From Gordonia hankookensis (GTDB lineage: Bacteria > Actinomycetota > Actinomycetes > Mycobacteriales > Mycobacteriaceae): a DNA stretch of 64,000 nucleotides. Location: the NCBI RefSeq assembly GCF_014673215.1, contig NZ_JACWMS010000004.1, forward strand, positions 124,001 to 188,000, read 5' to 3'. Positions 17,691 to 26,948 of this stretch are shown piece after piece. Under the pieces are notes generated by a model. That model saw only the letters and a list, made by a program, of their open reading frames with translations, ran no database searches and was not told where the DNA came from. The translations under genes were made by a program, and so were the position numbers. Every line of letters begins with the position of its first letter. The first letter of the stretch is position 1.

Positions 17691-20009
17691 TCAGGCGGTG
17701 CGACTCGGCTCGAGACGCACGACGACGGCCTTCGACACCGGGGTGTTCGACTCCTTGGCCACCGCGCCGAGCGGTACCAGTGGATTGGTCTCCGGGTAGT
17801 AGGCGGCGGCGTTGCCGCGCGGCGTCGCGTAGGCGATCACCTCGAATCCACTGACCCGCCGTTCCTGTACGCCGTCGGGCGCGGCGAACTCCGACACGAT
17901 GTCCACCCGGTCACCGGCCTTCAGGCCCCAGCTGTCGATGTCGTCGGGGTTGACCATGATGACCCGGCGATTGCCCTTGATGCCGCGGTAGCGATCGTCG
18001 TGGCCGTAGATCGTGGTGTTGTACTGGTCATGACTGCGCAATGTCTGCAGGATCAGTCGTCCCTCGGGGACGCGAACCCACTCGAGGGGATTCACGGCGA
18101 AGTTGGCGCGGGAGGTGGCGGTGTCGAACTCTCGACGGTCGCGTGGTGGGTGCGGAAGGACGAAACCGTCGGACAGCCGGACGCGGGTGTTGAAGTTCTC
18201 GAAGCCGGGGATGACCCGTGAGATGTGCTCGCGTATCACGTCATAGTCGCCGCGGAACGTCTGCCATGGCACGGCGTGGTCCGATCCCAGAACTGCGGTC
18301 GCGAGGTCGCAGACGATGGCCACCTCGCTGTGCAGTTCGGGTGACGTCGGCGGCAGCGAACCCCGGGAGAGATGGACCACCGACATCGAATCCTCCACCG
18401 AGACCTGTTGGGGGACACCGTTCACGACGTCTTTGTCGGTACGTCCGAGGGTGGGCAGGATGAGAGCGGCCGAGCCGGTGGCGAGGTGGGACTCGTTGAG
18501 CTTGGTGCTGATCTGAACGGTCAGCGAGCACTGCTCGAGCGCCGCTCGGGTGTATTCGGTGTCAGGTGCGGCTGAGACGAAGTTCCCGCCCATCGCGACG
18601 AACAACCGGACGTCGCCACGGGCCATCGCGCCGATGGCCGCGACGGTGTCGTACCCGTGGGCGCGTGGACTCACGATGCCGAACTCGGCGTCCTGGGCGG
18701 CGAGGAACGACTCGGGCATCTTCTCGAAGATCCCCATCGTCCGGTCGCCCTGCACGTTGGAATGGCCGCGGACCGGACACAGTCCGGCGCCGGGTTTGCC
18801 GATCATGCCGCGCATCAGCAGCACGTTGGTGCCCTCGCCGATGGTGGCCACGGCATGGTGATGCTGGGTCAGACCCATCGCCCAGCAGAGGACTATGCGT
18901 TCGGACGACGCGACGGCCTCGGCGAGGTCGACGATCGCCGCACGGCTCAGCCCGGTCGCCTCGAGGATGTCGGCGAAGTCGACGTCCTCGAGCAGGCGGA
19001 GATAGTCGTCCACACCGGCGCAGTGGCGGTCCAGGAACTCCTGGTCGAGAACTGTTCCGGGGGCGGCACGCTCGGCATCGAGGAGCAGGCGCGCGACACC
19101 GCGGAACAGCGCCATGTCCCCGCCGAGGCGAATCTGCAGGTAGTCGTCGGCGAGCTTCACCCCGTGCCCGACCACGCCGCTGACCTTCTGCGGATCCTTG
19201 AACCGCATCAGACCGGCCTCGGGCAGCGGGTTGATCGCGATGATCCGGGCGCCGTTGTGCTTGGCCTTCTCCAGAGTCGACAACATGCGCGGATGGTTGG
19301 TGCCCGGGTTCTGCCCGGCGATCAGGATCAGGTCGGCGGCCTCGATGTCGGGCACCGTGACCGATCCCTTGCCGATCCCGATCGAGGCGCCGAGTGCCGC
19401 GCCGGACGATTCGTGACACATGTTGGAACAGTCGGGGAGGTTGTTGGTGCCGACGCTGCGAGCGAAGAGTTGATAGACGAAGGCAGCCTCGTTGCTGGTC
19501 CGTCCCGAGGTGTAGAAGACCGCCTCGTCCGGCGACGACATCGCGGCGAACTCGTCGGCGATGATGCGGTTCGCCTCGTCCCAGCTGACCGGGCGGTAGT
19601 GGGTGTCACCGGCGGCCAGGTGGACGGGATGGGTCAGTCGTCCCTGCTGGGACAGCCAGTACCCCGACCTCTCGCGTAGATCCGCGACCGAGTGGGTGGC
19701 GAAGAACTCCGGGGTGACCCGCCGCTTGGTGGCCTCCTCGGCGACCGCCTTGGCCCCGTTCTCGCAGAATTCGGCGTGCTTGCGGTGTCCGGGGGTCTCC
19801 GGCCAGGCGCAGCCGGGGCAGTCGAAGCCGTCGCGCTGATTCAACTTGGTGAGTGTTCGCGCCGTGCGCAGCGGCCCCATCTGCTCGAGCCCGCGCGCCA
19901 GGGCGACCGCAACCGCCGGCACGCCCGCCGCGTAATCCTTCACGTGCCCGATGTGGACGGCGTCGGGTTCGGCGATGGGGGTTTCGTCGCGGGGCTCTGC
20001 GGGACTCAT
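17691..20009 (-). CDS. FdhF/YdeP-family molybdopterin oxidoreductase
   Basis: A 772-residue enzyme of the DMSO-reductase superfamily that binds a bis-molybdopterin guanine dinucleotide cofactor. The N-terminal CPGCAWP motif is characteristic of the YdeP group rather than true formate dehydrogenases; YdeP-like proteins have been linked to acid resistance in enterobacteria, but their reaction is unknown. The molybdopterin-binding regions (YTSGRTSNEAAF, AGQNPGTNHPRML) and the C-terminal dinucleotide-binding domain are complete. The start at ATG 20009 is 48 bases from the divergent ATG of mobA, which supplies the GMP part of its cofactor. A CAAGAT hexamer lies six bases upstream. Confidence 0.92.
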   Translation of the reverse strand: MSPAEPRDETPIAEPDAVHIGHVKDYAAGVPAVAVALARGLEQMGPLRTARTLTKLNQRDGFDCPGCAWPETPGHRKHAEFCENGAKAVAEEATKRRVTPEFFATHSVADLRERSGYWLSQQGRLTHPVHLAAGDTHYRPVSWDEANRIIADEFAAMSSPDEAVFYTSGRTSNEAAFVYQLFARSVGTNNLPDCSNMCHESSGAALGASIGIGKGSVTVPDIEAADLILIAGQNPGTNHPRMLSTLEKAKHNGARIIAINPLPEAGLMRFKDPQKVSGVVGHGVKLADDYLQIRLGGDMALFRGVARLLLDAERAAPGTVLDQEFLDRHCAGVDDYLRLLEDVDFADILEATGLSRAAIVDLAEAVASSERIVLCWAMGLTQHHHAVATIGEGTNVLLMRGMIGKPGAGLCPVRGHSNVQGDRTMGIFEKMPESFLAAQDAEFGIVSPRAHGYDTVAAIGAMARGDVRLFVAMGGNFVSAAPDTEYTRAALEQCSLTVQISTKLNESHLATGSAALILPTLGRTDKDVVNGVPQQVSVEDSMSVVHLSRGSLPPTSPELHSEVAIVCDLATAVLGSDHAVPWQTFRGDYDVIREHISRVIPGFENFNTRVRLSDGFVLPHPPRDRREFDTATSRANFAVNPLEWVRVPEGRLILQTLRSHDQYNTTIYGHDDRYRGIKGNRRVIMVNPDDIDSWGLKAGDRVDIVSEFAAPDGVQERRVSGFEVIAYATPRGNAAAYYPETNPLVPLGAVAKESNTPVSKAVVVRLEPSRTA

Positions 20010-20057
20010 ATCACCATCTTGCCCCCAGAGACCGGGCGCTTCACAGAGACTGGTCCC

Positions 20058-20666
20058 ATGGCGCAACAGGATGCAGAGCAGCGGGTGGCGGGGATCGTGC
20101 TGGCGGGCGGACGCTCACGGCGGATGGGCCGGGACAAGGCGGCACTGGAGTGGGAGGGCGAGCCGATGCTGGCCCGGGTCGTGCGGGTGGTCGGGGAGCG
20201 TTGCCAACCGGTCCTGGTGGTGGCGAACGAGGAATCCGCCGCATACCGGTCGATGTTCGGCACCGGCGGTCCGGAGGCCCAGTGGGTCACCGACGAGGCG
20301 CCGGGCACCGGCCCGCTCGGCGGGCTCGCGGTCGGACTGGCGAGGGCCGCGGAGGCCGGCGCGGAGTGGGCCTTCGTGTGCGCCACCGACATGCCGTTGA
20401 TCTCGGTCGACCTCGTCGACGAACTGATGCGCGGCGTGACACCGTCGAACCAGGTGGTGATCGCGACCGACGCCCAGCGCGACCATCCGATGGCAGGTGT
20501 CTACCGCACCGACGTGGCCGGGACACTCGGCCGTCTGACCGACGGCGGCGAGCGCCGGATGCTGGCCGCACTCGACCTGCTGACCACTCATCGAGTGGCG
20601 GTGAGCAACCCCGAGTGGCTCACCAACGTCAACGCGCCCGAGGACCTGCATCGGCTCCATGTGTGA
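20058..20666 (+). CDS. mobA: Molybdenum cofactor guanylyltransferase
   Basis: Transfers GMP from GTP to molybdopterin, making the guanine dinucleotide form. The 202-residue protein opens with the nucleotidyltransferase signature LAGGRSRRMGRDKA (residues 15-28), where the Arg and Lys contact the nucleotide phosphates, and has the metal-binding Asp in ATDMPLI. The start is ATG 20058. Its divergent pairing with the YdeP-type gene, which needs exactly this cofactor, strongly suggests they form one functional unit sharing a control region of under 50 bases. Confidence 0.92.
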   Translation: MAQQDAEQRVAGIVLAGGRSRRMGRDKAALEWEGEPMLARVVRVVGERCQPVLVVANEESAAYRSMFGTGGPEAQWVTDEAPGTGPLGGLAVGLARAAEAGAEWAFVCATDMPLISVDLVDELMRGVTPSNQVVIATDAQRDHPMAGVYRTDVAGTLGRLTDGGERRMLAALDLLTTHRVAVSNPEWLTNVNAPEDLHRLHV

Positions 20667-20672
20667 GACACA

Positions 20673-20707
20673 TGCAGGCCTGCCGACCGAACACCTACGG
20701 GCCTGCA
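20673..20707 (+). terminator. Weak hairpin after mobA
   Basis: An 8-bp stem (TGCAGGCC with GGCCTGCA) and a 19-nt loop just beyond the mobA stop and before the valS promoter. Confidence 0.4.
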
Positions 20708-20728
20708 GTCCAGTGGTGACCCGTTCCC

Positions 20729-20734
20729 TAAGAT
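20729..20734 (+). promoter_or_regulatory. valS -10 hexamer (leaderless)
   Basis: TAAGAT ends six bases before the GTG of valS; no ribosome site is present, so the message should begin at the start codon. No good -35 is visible. Confidence 0.55.
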
Positions 20735-20740
20735 TGTGGG

Positions 20741-23386
20741 GTGACCACATCCGATCCCACCCGTGAATTGCCGAAGTCCTGGGACCCCGCCGAGCACGAG
20801 GACAGGCTCTATCAGGGCTGGGTGGATGCCGGCTACTTCACGGCCGATGCGACCAGTGACCGGCCGGCCTTCTCCATCGTCATCCCCCCGCCGAACGTCA
20901 ACGGTTCGCTGCACATGGGGCACGCCTACGAGCACGTGCTGATGGACGCACTGGCACGCCGGCGACGGATGCAGGGGTATGAGGTGTTGTGGCTGCCCGG
21001 CATGGACCACGCGGCGATCGCGATGCAGACGATGGTCGAGCGCAAGCTCGCCGGTGAGGGGTTGACGCGCGACGACCTCGGTCGTGAGGCCTTCATCGAA
21101 CGTGTGTGGTCCGAGAAGGCCGAGATCGGCGACAACATCGGTACCCAGATGCGACGGCTGGGCGACAGTGTCGACTGGAGCCGGGAACGGTTCACCATGG
21201 ACGACGGACTGTCCCGCGCGGTGCAGACGGTGTTCAAGCAGATGTTCGACGACGGGCTGATCTACCGCGCCGAGCGATTGGTCAACTGGTCGCCGGTGCT
21301 CAAGACCGCGATCAGTGACATCGAGGTCAGCTATGCCGACGTCGAGGGCGAACTCGTCAGCTTCCGGTACGGCAGTCTCGACGACGGGCAGCCCCATATC
21401 GTCGTCGCCACCACTCGCTTGGAGACGATGCTGGGCGACACGGCGATCGCCGTGCACCCCGACGACGAGCGCTACGCGCATCTGATCGGCACCGAACTCG
21501 AACATCCGTTCTCCGGCCGGATGATCCCGGTGATAGCCGACGCCTACGTCGACCCCGAATTCGGTAGTGGTGCAGTGAAGATCACGCCCGCCCACGACCC
21601 CAACGACTTCGCGATCGGGCAGCGACACGACCTGCCCATGCTGACGATCATGGACGACGAGGCCCGGATAGCCGACACCGGGACACCGTTCGACGGCATG
21701 GACCGGTTCGAAGCCCGGGTCAAGGTGCGCGAAGCCCTTGCCGAGCAGGGACGGATCGTGAAAGAGGTACGGCCCTATCTGCACAGCGTGGGTCACTCCG
21801 AGCGCACCGGGGAGCCGATCGAACCGCGACTGTCCATGCAATGGTGGGTCAAGGTCGAGTCCCTGGCCAAGGCGGCCGGTGACGCGGTCCGCAACGGCGA
21901 CACCGTGATCCATCCGACATCGATGGAACCACGCTGGTTCGGCTGGGTCGACAGCATGTACGACTGGTGCATCTCACGACAGCTGTGGTGGGGCCATCGC
22001 ATCCCGATCTGGTACGGCCCGGACGGTGAGGTGGTGTGCGTCGGTCCCGACGAACAGGCGCCGGAGGGATACGTGCAGGACACCGACGTCCTGGACACGT
22101 GGTTCTCGTCCGGACTGTGGCCTTTTTCCACGATGGGCTGGCCCGAGAAGACACCGGACCTCGAGAAGTTCTATCCCACTTCGGTTCTCGTCACGGGTTA
22201 CGACATCCTGTTCTTCTGGGTGGCCCGGATGATGATGTTCGGCACCTACGTCGGACCGCAGCTCGGCGAAGACGACAAGGTCCCGTTCCGCAATCTGTTC
22301 CTGCACGGCCTGGTTCGCGATGAGCACGGTCGCAAGATGTCGAAGTCGAAGGGCAACGGCATCGATCCGTTGGACTGGGTGGAGCGATTCGGCGCCGACG
22401 CCCTGCGTTTCACGCTCGCGCGGGGCGCCAACCCGGGCAGTGACATCTCGGTGGGCGAGGACCATGCCCAGTCGTCGCGCAACTTCGCCACCAAGCTGTT
22501 CAACGCGACCAAGTTCGCGATGATGAACGGGGCGACCCTCGGAGATCTGCCGGAGAGAGCCACCCTGACCGAGGCGGATCGCTGGATTCTGGATCGCCTC
22601 GCGACCGTTCACGCCGAGGCCGACGCCGGGTTTGAATCCTACGAGTTCGCCAAGGCCTGCGAGGCGCTCTACCACTTCGCTTGGGACGAGGTGTGTGACT
22701 GGTATCTGGAGTTGGCGAAGGTCCAGTATGCCGAGAACGATGCAGAACGTTCGCGGTCGACCTCGTTGGTGCTCGGCACGGTGCTCGACAGCCTGCTGCG
22801 TCTGTTGCATCCGGTGATGCCCTTTGTCACGGAGGCATTGTGGACGGCGCTGACCGGCCAGACGTCGGTCGTGGTGGCCGAGTGGCCCCAGGGTGGCGAT
22901 GCTGCAGGCGACGCCGCGGCGGCACGGCACATCGACGATCTCCAGCGCCTCATCACCGAGGTCCGCCGTTTCCGCAGTGACCAGGGACTGAAGCCGGGGC
23001 AGCGGGTCGCGGCCGAGATCAACGGCCTCGACGTCGCCGGACTGGCGCCGTCGCGGGCCTATCTCGATTCCCTCGCCCGTCTCGAACCTGCGGGTCAGGA
23101 CTTCTCGGCCACCGCAACCATCGACGTCCGGTTGTCGGCGACCACGGTGACCGTGCGGATCGACACGTCGGGGACGGTCGATGTGGCGGCCGAGCGCAAA
23201 CGCCTGACCAAGGATCTCGCCGCTGCCGAGAAGGAATTGGCAGGCACCACAGCGAAACTCGGCAACGAGCAGTTCCTGTCCAAGGCCCCCGACCACGTCG
23301 TCGCGAAGATCCGCGACCGGCAGCAGGTCGCCACCGAGGAAGTCGAACGACTCGGAGCCGCCCTCGATGCGCTGAGCGGCTCGTGA
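20741..23386 (+). CDS. valS: Valine--tRNA ligase
   Basis: Class I aminoacyl-tRNA synthetase charging tRNA-Val, 881 residues. The ATP-binding HIGH motif reads HMGH ([13 protein letters not shown], near residue 57) and KMSKS is intact (KMSKSKGN, near residue 531). The long connective-peptide editing domain lies between them, with THGH-type editing motifs less obvious. The C-terminal coiled-coil arm ([18 protein letters not shown]) is present and marks it as ValRS rather than IleRS. The GTG start has a TAAGAT six bases upstream. Its stop overlaps the GTG of folC. Confidence 0.96.
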   Translation: MTTSDPTRELPKSWDPAEHEDRLYQGWVDAGYFTADATSDRPAFSIVIPPPNVNGSLHMGHAYEHVLMDALARRRRMQGYEVLWLPGMDHAAIAMQTMVERKLAGEGLTRDDLGREAFIERVWSEKAEIGDNIGTQMRRLGDSVDWSRERFTMDDGLSRAVQTVFKQMFDDGLIYRAERLVNWSPVLKTAISDIEVSYADVEGELVSFRYGSLDDGQPHIVVATTRLETMLGDTAIAVHPDDERYAHLIGTELEHPFSGRMIPVIADAYVDPEFGSGAVKITPAHDPNDFAIGQRHDLPMLTIMDDEARIADTGTPFDGMDRFEARVKVREALAEQGRIVKEVRPYLHSVGHSERTGEPIEPRLSMQWWVKVESLAKAAGDAVRNGDTVIHPTSMEPRWFGWVDSMYDWCISRQLWWGHRIPIWYGPDGEVVCVGPDEQAPEGYVQDTDVLDTWFSSGLWPFSTMGWPEKTPDLEKFYPTSVLVTGYDILFFWVARMMMFGTYVGPQLGEDDKVPFRNLFLHGLVRDEHGRKMSKSKGNGIDPLDWVERFGADALRFTLARGANPGSDISVGEDHAQSSRNFATKLFNATKFAMMNGATLGDLPERATLTEADRWILDRLATVHAEADAGFESYEFAKACEALYHFAWDEVCDWYLELAKVQYAENDAERSRSTSLVLGTVLDSLLRLLHPVMPFVTEALWTALTGQTSVVVAEWPQGGDAAGDAAAARHIDDLQRLITEVRRFRSDQGLKPGQRVAAEINGLDVAGLAPSRAYLDSLARLEPAGQDFSATATIDVRLSATTVTVRIDTSGTVDVAAERKRLTKDLAAAEKELAGTTAKLGNEQFLSKAPDHVVAKIRDRQQVATEEVERLGAALDALSGS

Positions 23387-25071
23387 GTCCGCGCGAGCGG
23401 GGACACGGCAGCGCCGACGACGAGGACGTCGACGACATCGACCGTGACCACCTCGGCGAGGATCCGCTCGACCGCGATGAGATCGATGTCGATCCGCTCG
23501 GCGCCGCTCCGCTGCCGACCGACCTGGGGTCCCTGCTCGCCGGCCGCGGTGGGGCACCCGATGACCTCTACGCCGACGACGTCGACGACGACGGATCGGG
23601 GTACGACGGATCCGGGTACGAAGAGTCCGCGGACGATGACGGCGATCGTGGCCGATCGCCGGTCGACGCAGGCCCGCGCGACGACGCGGCGACTCTGGCC
23701 GAGCTCGCGGAGCTGGAGGCCGAACTCGACACGCGCTGGCCGGAGACCAGGATCGAGCCGTCGCTGACCCGCATCTCGGCGCTGATGGATCTCCTCGGTT
23801 CGCCGCAGAACAGCTATCCCGCGATCCACATCGCGGGTACCAACGGCAAGACGTCGGTCACCCGCATGGTCGATGCGTTGCTGATCGCGCTGCACCGACG
23901 GACCGGCCGCATCACCAGCCCGCACCTGCAACGGGTCACCGAGCGGATCTCGGTGGACGGCAGGCCGATCAGCGCGCGGCACTACATCGACACCTACCGC
24001 GAACTCGAGCCCTACATCACCATGGTCGACGACTCCTCGACCGCGGCCGGCGGACCACGGATGAGCAAGTTCGAGGTCCTCATCGCGATGTCGTATGCGG
24101 TGTTCGCGGAGGCGCCGGTGGACGTCGCCGTCGTGGAGACCGGGATGGGCGGACGCTGGGATGCCACGAACGTCATCGACGCCGCCGTCGCGGTGATCAC
24201 CCCGATCGCCATGGACCACGCCGACTATCTGGGCGACTCCCTCGGTGCGATCGCATCCGAGAAAGCCGGGATCATCAAGAAGGGCGCCGCCGACGAACTC
24301 CTGCCCACCGATCCGGTCACGATCATCTCGACACAGGAACCCGAGGTGTCCGACGTGTTGCTGCGGCAAGCAGTCGAGTCGGAGACGATCGTCGCGAGGC
24401 AGAACTCCGAGTTCGCGGTGCTCGACTCGATGACCGCCGTCGGGGGTCAGATGTTGCGCCTGCAGGGACTCGGCGGTGTCTACGACGAGGTCTTCCTCCC
24501 GCTGCACGGCGCCCACCAGGCAGCCAATGCCGCGCTGGCGTTGGCCGCGGTCGAGGCGTTCTTCGGCGCCGGTGCCGATCGCCAACTCGACATCGACGCG
24601 ATCCGTGCGGGTTTCGCGTCGGTGACGAGCCCGGGGCGTCTCGAGCGGGTGCGGAGCGCACCCACGGTCTTCGTCGACGCCGCGCACAATCCGCACGGCG
24701 CCACCGCGCTGGCGCAGGCGTTGGCGGAGGAATTCGATTTCCGACGCCTCGTGGGCGTCATCGGCATGCTCGGCGACAAGGACGCCGAGGGCTTCTTGGA
24801 AGCTGTCGAGCCGGTGTTCGACCAGATCGTGCTGACCAACAACGGATCTCCGCGGGCGGTGGACACGGAGTCACTCGCAGAGATCGCGCGACCGATCTTC
24901 GGGGATGACCGAATCGTGGTGAAGCCCTTCCTGCCGGATGCGGTGGAGACGGCGATCGGCCTGGCCGAGGAATCCGAGGGCGAGCCCGTATCCGGTGCCG
25001 GCGTGGTGATCACCGGGTCGGTGGTCACCGCCGGTGCTGCGCGCACCCTGTTCGGCAAGGAGCCCACATGA
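23383..25071 (+). CDS. folC: Folylpolyglutamate/dihydrofolate synthase with acidic N-terminal extension
   Basis: Mur-ligase-type enzyme adding glutamate to folates and probably also joining glutamate to dihydropteroate. The P-loop GTNGKTSV lies near residue 152, the folate-binding and C-terminal Mur ligase domains follow (DAAHNPHGA). At 562 residues it is about 100 longer than usual: the first 110 are a low-complexity, highly acidic stretch (runs of Asp with [13 protein letters not shown]). The only good start overlaps the valS stop as GTGA, so the extension appears to be translated. Followed by a membrane-protein gene with an ATGA overlap. Confidence 0.93.
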   Translation: MSPRERGHGSADDEDVDDIDRDHLGEDPLDRDEIDVDPLGAAPLPTDLGSLLAGRGGAPDDLYADDVDDDGSGYDGSGYEESADDDGDRGRSPVDAGPRDDAATLAELAELEAELDTRWPETRIEPSLTRISALMDLLGSPQNSYPAIHIAGTNGKTSVTRMVDALLIALHRRTGRITSPHLQRVTERISVDGRPISARHYIDTYRELEPYITMVDDSSTAAGGPRMSKFEVLIAMSYAVFAEAPVDVAVVETGMGGRWDATNVIDAAVAVITPIAMDHADYLGDSLGAIASEKAGIIKKGAADELLPTDPVTIISTQEPEVSDVLLRQAVESETIVARQNSEFAVLDSMTAVGGQMLRLQGLGGVYDEVFLPLHGAHQAANAALALAAVEAFFGAGADRQLDIDAIRAGFASVTSPGRLERVRSAPTVFVDAAHNPHGATALAQALAEEFDFRRLVGVIGMLGDKDAEGFLEAVEPVFDQIVLTNNGSPRAVDTESLAEIARPIFGDDRIVVKPFLPDAVETAIGLAEESEGEPVSGAGVVITGSVVTAGAARTLFGKEPT

Positions 25072-25469
25072 CTGAACCGGTTCGGTTCACCCCGCCGCCC
25101 AACGACCCGTGGAAGGGGCTACGTGGCGTGATGGCCGGCACCCTGATACTCGAGGTCATCGTGCTCGGCCTGGCATTCCCGATCGTGGCGAACATCGGCT
25201 CCGGCCTGACATGGCTGTCGGGTGTCTACCTGGGCGTCGTCGTCCTCGCCCACATCCTGGCGGCCGGATTTCAGGGCCGACCCTATGCGCTTCGACTCGA
25301 CCTGGCGCTCCAGGTCCTGGTGATCGTCGGGGGCATCTTCCACTGGTCGATCGCCGTGATCGGAGTGATCTTCCTCTGCGTATGGATCTACATCGCGTAC
25401 ATCAAGCACGACGTGGAGGTCCGGATCGCCCGCGGGATGCTGCCCGGTCAGCAACCGCTCGACGGCTGA
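25068..25469 (+). CDS. DUF4233 small membrane protein
   Basis: A 133-residue protein with four predicted membrane helices (about 25-42, 48-68, 77-90, 93-111) and a short cytosolic C-terminus. The PPPNDPWKGLRGVM opening and the position directly after folC match the actinobacterial DUF4233 family (Rv2446c in M. tuberculosis). Function unknown. It starts inside the folC stop codon (ATGA), so it is translationally coupled to folC. Confidence 0.85.
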   Translation: MTEPVRFTPPPNDPWKGLRGVMAGTLILEVIVLGLAFPIVANIGSGLTWLSGVYLGVVVLAHILAAGFQGRPYALRLDLALQVLVIVGGIFHWSIAVIGVIFLCVWIYIAYIKHDVEVRIARGMLPGQQPLDG

Positions 25470-25630
25470 CCTCTCCGTTTCGGCAACCACCACGCCAGGT
25501 TCGGCGAGTGCAACACGTGTTGCCCGACTGTGACCTCGGAGCCCTCGCTTTTGGTGCGGCGGGCCTGTGACAATGTCGCTGCCGGGGGGGCGCTTTTTGG
25601 TGCGTTCCCCGTGTTCCGACTTCCAGTGAT

Positions 25631-26059
25631 GTGAGGAAACGCTTGTCTGTCAACACCCGCCTGCACCGCCCCTTGGCCACCGCCGCGATGGCGCTGGCCG
25701 TGATCGGATCGTCGCTGGCCGCCGGTGCCGCCAACGCTGCGCCGCCCGTCGACCCTGCGGATCTGCCGGTGGCGGACGCGCCGATGCCGGTGTCGGAGGG
25801 GGAGTACAGCTACGTCGCCACTCACGACGTCACCGTGCGCGCGGCCTCGATGAAGGTTCCTGATGCGGTCGCGTCCCTGCCGGTGCCGGCTCAGTACCGT
25901 CCGGCGAACCTCGCACTCGCGGCTCAATTCGACATGGCGCTCGCCGGGGCTCTCAAGTCCCCGGGTGGTTGCCTGCAGATCGTCGTGGATCCGCGCGCGA
26001 AGTCGGGCAACCTGTTCAACTACGGATTCTTCCCGGTTGCCGGGAACTACTGCCAGTGA
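25631..26059 (+). CDS. Small secreted protein of unknown function
   Basis: Up to 142 residues, with a clear signal peptide (RLHRPL then AATAAMALAVIG-type hydrophobic core, cleavage near AANA-APP). The mature part has about 105 residues, one Cys pair (CLQI near the middle, YCQ at the end) that could form a disulfide. No family recognised. The start is uncertain: GTG 25631 or TTG 25643. The TTG is preceded at good distance by GAGGAAA, so the protein may be 138 residues. It sits between the valS-folC unit and ndk, a place where relatives often have no such gene. Confidence 0.72.
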   Translation: MRKRLSVNTRLHRPLATAAMALAVIGSSLAAGAANAAPPVDPADLPVADAPMPVSEGEYSYVATHDVTVRAASMKVPDAVASLPVPAQYRPANLALAAQFDMALAGALKSPGGCLQIVVDPRAKSGNLFNYGFFPVAGNYCQ

Positions 26060-26102
26060 CTCGTGGCGCGTGGGAGCGAAGCGAGCCTGCAGACCGCAAC
26101 GA

Positions 26103-26108
26103 TAAGGT
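26103..26108 (+). promoter_or_regulatory. ndk -10 hexamer (leaderless)
   Basis: TAAGGT ends six bases before the GTG of ndk with no ribosome site between, as in the other leaderless candidates here. Confidence 0.5.
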
Positions 26109-26114
26109 GACGTC

Positions 26115-26531
26115 GTGACTGAACGGACTCTGGTACTCATCAAGCCCGACGGCGTCGAGCGGTCGCTGGTCGGCGACATCATCAGCCGGATCGAGCGCAA
26201 GGGATTGACGCTCGTGGCGCTGGAACTCAAGACCGTGAGCGACGACGTCGCGCGCGGGCACTACGCCGAACACGAGGGCAAGCCCTTCTACCCGTCGTTG
26301 CTGGAGTTCATCACCTCCGGCCCGTTGGTCGCCGCGGTGCTCGAAGGGCCGCGGGCGGTGGCCGCGTTCCGTCAGATCGCCGGTGGTACCGACCCGGTCG
26401 AGAAGGCTGTCCCGGGAACGATCCGTGGCGACTTTGCCCTGAGCACGCAGACCAATCTGGTGCACGGCTCGGACTCGCCGGAGTCAGCCGAGCGCGAGAT
26501 CGCGCTGTGGTTCCCTGACCTGGGCATCTGA
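26115..26531 (+). CDS. ndk: Nucleoside diphosphate kinase
   Basis: Transfers the gamma phosphate from ATP to other nucleoside diphosphates through a phospho-His intermediate. The 138-residue protein begins [14 protein letters not shown] and has the active-site signature [12 protein letters not shown] with the catalytic His. Length and sequence are normal. A TAAGGT hexamer six bases before the GTG fixes the start. rne lies downstream after a 417-base gap. Confidence 0.96.
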   Translation: MTERTLVLIKPDGVERSLVGDIISRIERKGLTLVALELKTVSDDVARGHYAEHEGKPFYPSLLEFITSGPLVAAVLEGPRAVAAFRQIAGGTDPVEKAVPGTIRGDFALSTQTNLVHGSDSPESAEREIALWFPDLGI

Positions 26532-26548
26532 CCGAGGCCTCACCCGCA

Positions 26549-26600
26549 TTGCTCGTACCGCGGACACCCCGGCAGCGAGCAAACCCGCATAGTGTGCGGG
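26549..26600 (+). terminator. Hairpins after ndk
   Basis: Two stems follow the ndk stop: TTGCTCG with CGAGCAA (26549-26582), then CCCGCA with TGCGGG (26584-26600). Together they plausibly end ndk transcription. Confidence 0.5.
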
Positions 26601-26948
26601 GATCGACTCGTGGTGTGGGATACTTGCAGAGTTGTCGGTGACACACTTTGTCGCCGGCAGCCGGATGACGCCTCCGGTATCGGTCACCCCGATCACCCGT
26701 CTTCCCCATCAGGCTCGGGCTGCCGTGGCAGCCGGACGGCTGGCTCGAACGCCCGCGGCCCGATGGCGTGGAAGACCTGACCGGTTGAGGTCATCAACAA
26801 CGCAAGGCGCCGCCTCGCGACCAGTTGTTGCAGGTCGCGGAGAAGGCGCGAAGACCACACAACACCGGTCCACCAGAGACCGGGACACAGAGTGAAGCCC
26901 TCGCGTGGCCGCGTCAGCCCGACGCGCCCGGGGGCTCGAGGAGACTGA
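26601..26948 (+). promoter_or_regulatory. rne promoter and structured 5' leader
   Basis: About 350 bases with no supported gene. GATACT (26619-26624) preceded by TGG is an extended -10 candidate, which would give a leader of roughly 320 nt. Within it a hairpin (26807-26849) has stems GCGCC/GGCGC and CGCGACC/GGTCGCG. Its loop contains GTTGTTG (26824-26830), which is perfectly complementary to CAACAAC at 26795-26801. Alternate folds or a pseudoknot are therefore possible. E. coli rne is autoregulated through its leader, so a similar role is a reasonable inference. Confidence 0.45.

Noticed and set aside
20667-20740. Possible T-box leader before valS
   Set aside because: The gap is only 74 bases, with one short hairpin and no T-box sequence; the -10 lies six bases before the start.
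26592-26895. Two short plus-strand frames in the rne leader
   Set aside because: Composition is not protein-like (Ser/Arg/Pro mixtures), and they overlap the hairpin that better explains this region.
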